Positions 57,926 through 64,000 of a stretch of DNA of 64,000 bases are shown here, piece by piece (positions within the stretch are counted from its first letter, which is position 1; the number at the start of each line of letters is the position of its first letter). Under the pieces are notes generated by a model. The model did no database searches and was not told where the DNA came from. It was given only the letters and a program-made list of their open reading frames with translations. Origin of the DNA: Lomentospora prolificans (Eukaryota; Ascomycota; Sordariomycetes; Microascales; Microascaceae). The DNA is taken from assembly GCA_029532625.1 (NCBI GenBank), contig JARFXM010000010.1, positions 372,001 to 436,000 on the forward strand, given 5' to 3'. Both the position numbers and the translations under genes were made by a program.

Positions 57926-58587
57926 ATTCAGCCACGATAATATGATTGTTTTTTGCTTCCTTCTACCATTACCGGATTAGATAGACTTCCAATTTAACGA
58001 CACTTATTTCGGAGACATTTGCAACCCTCAAGGTACATACTCGCGAAGTAATGACATGTGCATCTCACTTCTTCCTCGAATGGGCCAGAACACGGCGGGC
58101 ACAGTATAAATATGCTCGATGACTTCATAATAGAAACTGCAGCCTACTGTAATCTAGCGCAATCCTGCTGCCATTAATATTAAAGTGTTTGGCCCCTCGC
58201 CCGTCTATTCCGCTTGGGCACTTTTTTCGCGCTACCCAATCTTCGGGCAGGTTTTTGTAAGACTCGATCACCTGACGTAAGATAAATTGGAATAACCTGA
58301 GACAATGATCGGAAAAGGCATGGCATCGGTCCTTGCGCGATCATTCGAGATTGCCTGATCCGACAATCAGGTTGCCCCACAGCTGTTTCCACTCAAGCTT
58401 TTGCAAGAAGAGCCTAGAAGTTTCGCCTAGCGCGGGGGAAACAGAGCTGACTTCGTATTATTCCTGATCTTTAAACCACCATCTTTCCACCACATTGTCT
58501 CCAAAGGCAGCACTTTTCTCTTCAAGATCCATTGGCTATTATCTACCCAGAGGTGATAATTCTTTTTTGCTCTCAACGGGTTTCGCG
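57926..58587. other. Intergenic, no gene recognised
   Basis: 3' flank of the But2-domain gene and promoter of the hydrolase. The frame of the hydrolase stays open upstream of its first ATG but without another good start. Confidence 0.5.
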
Positions 58588-59361
58588 ATGCCTTCTAAAC
58601 CCTCTCTAGTGTTTGTGCCCAGTGCATGGCACGCTGCCAATACCTGGGACGGCGTCACCAGCCTCCTGACGGAGCAGGGTTACAACTGTACCAGCGTGAC
58701 TCTCCCTTCCACCCTCGGAGACCCTTCTGCAACCTTCCTCCAAGATCTAACTACTGTTCGAGATGCCATAACCGCTCAGACAAAAGAGGGGCGGGATGTT
58801 GTTGTGGTTGTGCATTCCTACAGCGGCTCCGTCGGTGCCAGCGCCATCAAGGGCCTGACGAAAACTAAGGACGCGACTGAGCCATCATCTGAAGGCCACG
58901 TTGTCGGTATGGCCATGATTGCAGCCGAGTTTGCCGTACCTGGAAAGAGTTTCATCGATAGCTTTGGCGAAAAGGCACCCCCGACGTGGAAAGAGGATGG
59001 GGAGAGCGGATTCGCCACCATCGCCGTTGACGCCAGAGACCTTCTGTACCACGACCTCCCAGCGGTGGAAGGCAAAATGTGGGCATCTGAACTTCAGAGA
59101 CAGTCGTTGAAGGCACTGAAGGAGGGTGGGGAGCATGTCTACGCCGGATGGGCGGATGTCCCTAATTGGTTCCTGCTGACTCTGGATGACCACGCACACC
59201 CTGCGGAGGCGCAAAGGACAATGGCGCATTCGGCGAAAGAAGCGGGAGGGGATGTCACTATTCGCGAAATACACAGCGGCCACTCCCCAATGTTGAGCAG
59301 GCCCAAAGATGTCGTTGACTTTTTGTTGGAAGCGGTCGCTGCTTTTAGCAAATATGAATAG
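58588..59361 (+). CDS. Alpha/beta hydrolase (AB_hydrolase_6 type)
   Basis: Single exon of 257 residues from the ATG at 58588. The opening PSLVFVPSAWHAANTWDGV is the oxyanion-loop block of small salicylate-esterase-like hydrolases. The nucleophile elbow is VVVVHSYSGSVG, with Ser in H-S-Y-S-G. Acid and His are suggested by LTLDDHAHPAEAQ and IHSGHSPMLSRPKDV. No signal peptide, so it is probably cytosolic. The family cleaves esters, lactones or C-C bonds; the substrate cannot be read. The gene converges on the GMC oxidoreductase, with 131 bp between stops. Confidence 0.9.
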   Translation: MPSKPSLVFVPSAWHAANTWDGVTSLLTEQGYNCTSVTLPSTLGDPSATFLQDLTTVRDAITAQTKEGRDVVVVVHSYSGSVGASAIKGLTKTKDATEPSSEGHVVGMAMIAAEFAVPGKSFIDSFGEKAPPTWKEDGESGFATIAVDARDLLYHDLPAVEGKMWASELQRQSLKALKEGGEHVYAGWADVPNWFLLTLDDHAHPAEAQRTMAHSAKEAGGDVTIREIHSGHSPMLSRPKDVVDFLLEAVAAFSKYE

Positions 59362-59492
59362 TAGGGATGGATGGATGGACGTCCGAACAAAGTTGAAGTC
59401 AAGCAAGCCTGTATCATAGTAAACCCGCGCCTCTCATTAATAACTATTAATAATAATAATAAAACGACTCGATTGACTTTTGGCCTGCCACC

Positions 59493-61400
59493 TCACCAAG
59501 AGACCTGTTTGATCAAATCAGACGCACGCTCTGCCACGCCGTATAGGACAGCGGTCAAGTGCCCACTAATCTGCGTAGGGAGAATAGACGCATCTACAAC
59601 TCTAACATTAGCCGTGCCGTATACTCTAAGTTCGTGATCGACCACTCCTCCAAGCTCTCGAGCCATCATGGACGCGCTTCCTAGAGGGTGGGAGTTTGCG
59701 CTGACTGCCAAGGCACGTCGGGTCAGTTATTACTCGTCTACCACGGCGAATCTGGCGTAATAATACTTACATTGACTGCGATGGAATGCTTCCCACTGAT
59801 CATCACTTGCATCTTCCGGCAGCACATCTGAGTCCGGAAGAATACGGCCGGCCATGGAAGCGTTAATGGGCGCCGAGTTCCAGAATTTTTCCGCCCACCT
59901 ACCCGCCGCCACCGTTGCCTTGGCATCGAAATCGGCCATGAAGAATCGTGGGTCAATGGCTGGCGCATCAATGTCCTCCACCGACGCGAGATGGACACTT
60001 CCACGGGAAAACGGGAACAGTCCCCAATAGTTTGAGCCGAAGAACTGGTTAAGGCCGATGGTCAGGATCTCCGCGGCAGCCACATTGTGCTTGAACAAGA
60101 GGTCTGCCTGGACGATGAGCAGCTTTTCGACGGCGTTCTGCGTCAGTGCACCTTCTCCAGAGGCTTCCACGATTGCTGCAGCCCAGGTAGGGATACTTTG
60201 TCGGGTCCAGGATTCGATCTCCGCGTATTCGCTGCCGAATAGCTCTTTGGCCGTGAAGAAGGCGTGAAAGGCACTGGCCGATGAGTCCAGGGTTCCGGAA
60301 TATCCGATGATGTGGTTTGTCTGCTCGACTAAGTTCTCCCCGACTCCGGGAAGATTGACCTTGACTTCGATGCCGAGTTGCTCGAGGATTCTGCGGTTCC
60401 CAATGCCTGAGCCTTCCAGGATCGGAGGGGTCCTAACGGCTCCAGCGGAGACAATCACCTCTCTCTTCGCCACAACTCTTTCCGCTCCCCCCTCAGGAGT
60501 CAAATACTCAACGCCGTTGGCAACCAGGAGCTTGGAGTGGCTGCACTTGGAAGAGGCCCAGGTGATTTTCCTCACTGTCCCCTGAATCACCTCGAGATTC
60601 GGCCGGGTCTCAGCCGGATGCAAATACGCGCGCGCAGCGTCCCAGCGAATGTTGAGCTCCGTGCTCATGGTTTGAGGTCCAATGTTGAAACCGCGAACGC
60701 CGCCGCTGTTCAAGTCCTGAATATGGGCGATTGACAGGCCTTCCCACGTCTCAACGAGAGCGGACGAAAACGTTCCGTTTGCGAGATCGCTCGGGTATCC
60801 CACCCGGACAGGACCGTCAAATCCATGGACTTCTGGAGCGTAGCTAGCCCCTGCGGCCGCCTGCGTGTCGGTAGGTATCGTGTAGCTTTCCGACTTTTTA
60901 AAATAAGGAAGCATGCTCTCCCAGTTCCACCCCGGATTCCCAAGGTCTTCCCACGCGTCAAAGAGGGCGCCATCGCCACGGATGTAGGTCATTCCTAAAA
61001 GTCCATAGCTTTAGCATCCCAGTTTCCTCTTTTATCACCCTCCCCACATAACTTGCCCATCTCTAGACGTACCATTGATGGTGCTCGTTCCGCCCCATGC
61101 CTTTCCCTGGTGCAGCTCAAGCTCGCGGCCATCAGCGCCGGGTTGATCAACGATCTTGTAACTCCAATCGAGCGCCGTGCCTTGAGCTTCGTTGAATCTT
61201 CCCGGGTCGCTGACAATGGGGTTATCGCGCTGGTCCGTTCCCGGCTCAATCACGACAACGGTTACTGACGGATCCTCCGAGAGTCGGTTCGCGACCACCA
61301 GGCCGCTCGTTCCGGCGCCGATGATGACATAGTCGACGGATTTCGCGAGCACCGGGACGATACAGTACGAGAGGCTGGCGATGAGTGGGTTCACTCTCAT
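59493..61400 (-). CDS. Secreted GMC-family FAD oxidoreductase
   Basis: Three exons: 61400-61073, 60994-59771 and 59704-59493, 587 residues. Residues 1-21 form a signal peptide (MRVNPLIASLSYCIVPVLAKS). FAD is bound by YVIIGAGTSGLVVANRLSE and the GKAWGGTSTINGMTYIRG block (GMC signature 1). Signature 2 appears as VSAGAVRTPPILEGSGIG. The C-terminal catalytic pair is in NSHPLGSASM and QISGHLTAVLYGVAERA. The family covers glucose oxidase, aryl-alcohol oxidase and choline dehydrogenase-like enzymes. Length and the signal peptide favour an extracellular alcohol or sugar oxidase producing H2O2, or a cluster-type oxidase; the substrate is not readable. Confidence 0.95.
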
Positions 61401-64000
61401 TGTGGCGATGTTCCTGCCCGTTGTATCATTTCTAAATCATCCAGACGAACGGGCTTGCGGGTTTTATACATTGTCTGTTGTATTGTCCACGATACCATCC
61501 CAGTGATAGTGGAGACCGAATCCATCGCTACAACCCGTCATTGCAAAATCCTGCTACTCGGGCACTGGCGGCGCTTCGTCATCCCGCCAATTGATTTTGA
61601 TTCTCCCGCGCACCCAATACCCCGGAACGCTGGCCTAACCGTTAGACGGGTAATTTGGGATAAAGCTGCAATGCAACATCCCGAGATATAGGGCCGAACC
61701 TGTAGCGTCTTTGAATACTCAGCAGTCTTGATCAGCGTCGACCAAAGCCTGCGCGTTTTGCGTAAGCTGTGGGGCCTGGATAGATTAGCATTGCCTAGTC
61801 GGGACATGAGGTTTGTGATAAACCGATCCTTTGGGATTGTTGCGGGCTGCGCGATGATATTTCCTAGTTGAGGCATGAGGTTAAACGATGAAGCGGTCCT
61901 CCAGGACTGCGGCAAGCTATGTACGTGATGGTGAGGGTGAATTTGCCGACGATTCCGAGAGGGAGCGGCAGAACCACCAGCTTCTCCGTCAACTCGAGGA
62001 AATCTGCGCGTTATCCGACACCCCTCGCAGTCATCGCTTTGCTTAATACGACGGCGATCGCGATTGTGGAAGTGTGAGATTGAATGACGCTTGTCCCTTT
62101 CGACTGCAGTGCACATTGGATTGGCTTGAGGGGGGATTCCGCGAACAATGCATGCCGCGGTGCTCTGGAGCCAACTTCCCTCTCTCTCCACCATAGATCT
62201 GGGGTGCGGCGGGACCGAGCCAACCCCGCAACCTCCGTACTTGGCAAATTGCTTGTGTGTGAACCGGAAGGGTTTCCGGGGTAGCTCGTGACAAATGGGC
62301 CGGCCCCAAGCTGACGGGGCGGAACCTGCCCACCCGGGGGAGTGGAGAATGGCTGCGGGCGGATCATGGAGCCAGACCCGGCGGTCGCAGCTCTCCTCAA
62401 TTAACGGCCAAGGCTCACAATGCTCGCAAGAATCTACATACATATTAGAGAGAAAAAGAAGCCAATCCGAGGTGGTGAGATACAAGGGTCACATCGCACT
62501 TTTGCGCGGGCACCCGGGAGCTACACTGCCAATGAATAAATTTATGGTACCACTATGCTGCATTGCCTTCCCCCGTGCAAATTTAAGGGGCCACTCGCTG
62601 TCGTGTCGCTACCAAGTACTACTCAACGAGATGAGGATGCCGTTCAGCGTTGCAGAGGCTTTTTGCGACGTCAGGGATCCATGTCAGGGGAGTCGCCCCA
62701 AACGCCAACTCTCCGTACAATGGTGAGCTGTCGAGCCCAATATTCTCTGCTCGGAAGCTTTTGTGATGGCTCCGCTTGCACTGTGATGTCGAGCGTGATT
62801 CACGGAGAGGGCTAAATAATACTCGTGATCTGGTATGCGATTCGGATGTTGGGTGCGTCGGAGAACTCCGCAAATTGCCTCTTCCCAAGGCTCTTTGGCC
62901 TAGCAAATCGTTGTCTCTGCTGATGATTGAGGAGTCCCATCGTCTCTGGGCACTAGGGCTAAGAATAACTATACGAGGGGAAGCTCACAATAGCGTCTTG
63001 GCATCCCCAAGGCCGTTCTCCAGCACCAGGATGGGATACGGCATCTCGGCCGAACCGGGGTGTCACTGGGTCAGTCTCGTGACGTATTCGATTGCCAGCT
63101 TCATCGTCGTTTTCGGCAGGGGGCGAATTTGGCAGGCACCTCCACGATCGTGGCACCATTTACGGGGTGAGGGTATTATGACCTGGAAAAGTATCGTACT
63201 TGGTCTTGGCATAATCAAACGCACTGACGGCTCTTTTCTTTCCTCACCAATGTTTAGTTCCTCTAGGCTTCCGCGGGTCAGATGCACACCCACACATACA
63301 CACACAACGGGAATCGATACACTTTCCTCCGAGTCTCAATGACCCACAGGTAGGGCTCTGACTACTGAAAGGGTGGCAAAATAACGTGGTTGAGGGTGGT
63401 GAGACGCGGGCGAATTATGTAGCAGCACAGGCTGGATAGAGAGAGAGATAGAGAGAAGAGAGAGGGCACTGATAGGAAGCGGGAAAAGAGGTATCAAGGT
63501 TACGAGAAAATGCTACCCCGGCATATCGCCCGCTCTGTGTGGGCCCAAAATAGAATTGCACCACACCATGGCTGGCGATGCTGGCTGTCACTGGCTGCAC
63601 GGGTGCTGTCTATGACGCCTGGCGCGGGGTTCGGTCTCTCTCCAGGCCGAACAGCGACATCCTAGGTTGGGGTAACAAGGGTTCTTCGGCTTCCTCACCC
63701 ATGGAACCATTCCGGCCCTTTCGCGAATGCGATAATAGCGAAGGAGACAGACGTGAAAGAGAAAAAAAAAATAAAAAAAGAAAGAAAAAAGGCCGCGTGC
63801 ACAGGTGATAGAGAAGCCAGCGGTCATCATTTCATCCTCACGATTCTGTGATGCGGCCAATTGCACTTTTTTTTTCTCTCCTCCTCTTCTAGCCTCGCTC
63901 GTTTGCCAAGCGAGTGGAGATTCGGAGAAAACGAAACGCCCAATCGCGCGACTGCCTTAGCAGACAAGCGAGAAGAGTTGAATGAACCACGTCTTTGGTG
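61401..64000. other. Gene-poor right end of the window
   Basis: A frame of 315 codons on the minus strand (61538-62485) and one of 188 codons on the plus strand (62776-63342) show no domain, no splice logic and unlikely composition, and are not called. Poly-A and purine-rich strings lie at about 63760-63795, an AGAG-type repeat at about 63437-63463 and a CAC-type repeat near 63285-63307. Confidence 0.5.
61794..61920. repeat. Two-copy 58-bp imperfect direct repeat
   Basis: Units at 61794-61851 and 61863-61920 align over 58 bases without gaps, sharing CCTAGT, CATGAGGTT and further blocks. Many differences are transitions (C/T, A/G). It lies 0.4-0.5 kb upstream of the GMC oxidoreductase start. 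Confidence 0.6.

Noticed and set aside
61538..62485. 315-codon minus-strand ORF upstream of the GMC gene
   Set aside because: Starts in a non-standard context, is rich in Arg, Ser and Pro with no domain, and covers the direct repeat, so it is likely chance in GC-rich DNA.
62776..63342. 188-codon plus-strand ORF near the right end
   Set aside because: No domain or homologous blocks; opposite-strand ORFs overlap.

Overview
The window is nuclear DNA of a filamentous ascomycete (Pezizomycotina). The signs are short 45-110 bp GT-AG introns with CTAAC-like branch sites, Zn2Cys6 regulators, DHA2, ABCB and ABCC exporters, a LaeA-like methyltransferase, DUF1996, But2 and PrpF family proteins, a Mutator-like transposase, and many G:C-to-A:T nonsense changes in dead genes, as expected of repeat-induced or similar mutation. 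I cannot name the species. I read no tRNA, rRNA or CRISPR array. Splice sites were assigned by eye from frame, splice consensus and family conservation, so exon ends may be off by a base or a few.

Layout. 0-0.36 kb: a broken carboxymuconolactone decarboxylase-like gene. 1-4.4 kb: a DHA2 MFS exporter tail to tail with an AflR-like Zn2Cys6 regulator. 5.9-7.0 kb: a secreted Cys-rich protein. 7-9.1 kb: AT-rich DNA with remnants of a UPF0303 gene and a Pth11-like receptor. 10.1-15.0 kb: a trans-aconitate methyltransferase-like gene and a PrpF-like isomerase, with a block of dead genes between them (two NLR/STAND-type fragments and a capsule-type glycosyltransferase). 15.7-17.9 kb: an amidase. 20.5-28.6 kb: a Zn2Cys6 regulator divergent from a full-length ABCB exporter. 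29.9-31.7 kb: a LaeA-like methyltransferase. 33.8-39.0 kb: an intron-rich ABCC transporter with a GC-AG intron. 39.8-41.5 kb: a dead Mutator-like transposase whose 5' end is inverted. 41.7-43.2 kb: a secreted DUF1996 protein. 44.4-48.7 kb: a decayed LRR-like gene, an unknown gene and a gene with three Cys-rich, exon-encoded repeats. 49.4-53.2 kb: a PMC1-type Ca2+-ATPase. 57.4-61.4 kb: a secreted But2-domain protein, an alpha/beta hydrolase and a GMC oxidoreductase.

How the genes fit together. The core-type genes (Ca2+-ATPase, PrpF, amidase) sit among accessory material: exporters paired with regulators, secreted proteins, small-molecule enzymes and pseudogenes. The MFS/AflR-like pair and the regulator/ABCB pair each look like an efflux unit with its own regulator. 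No polyketide synthase or peptide synthetase backbone gene is present, so if these belong to secondary metabolite clusters the backbone lies outside the window or is lost. The aconitate methyltransferase and PrpF genes may act on the same C6 tricarboxylate pool.
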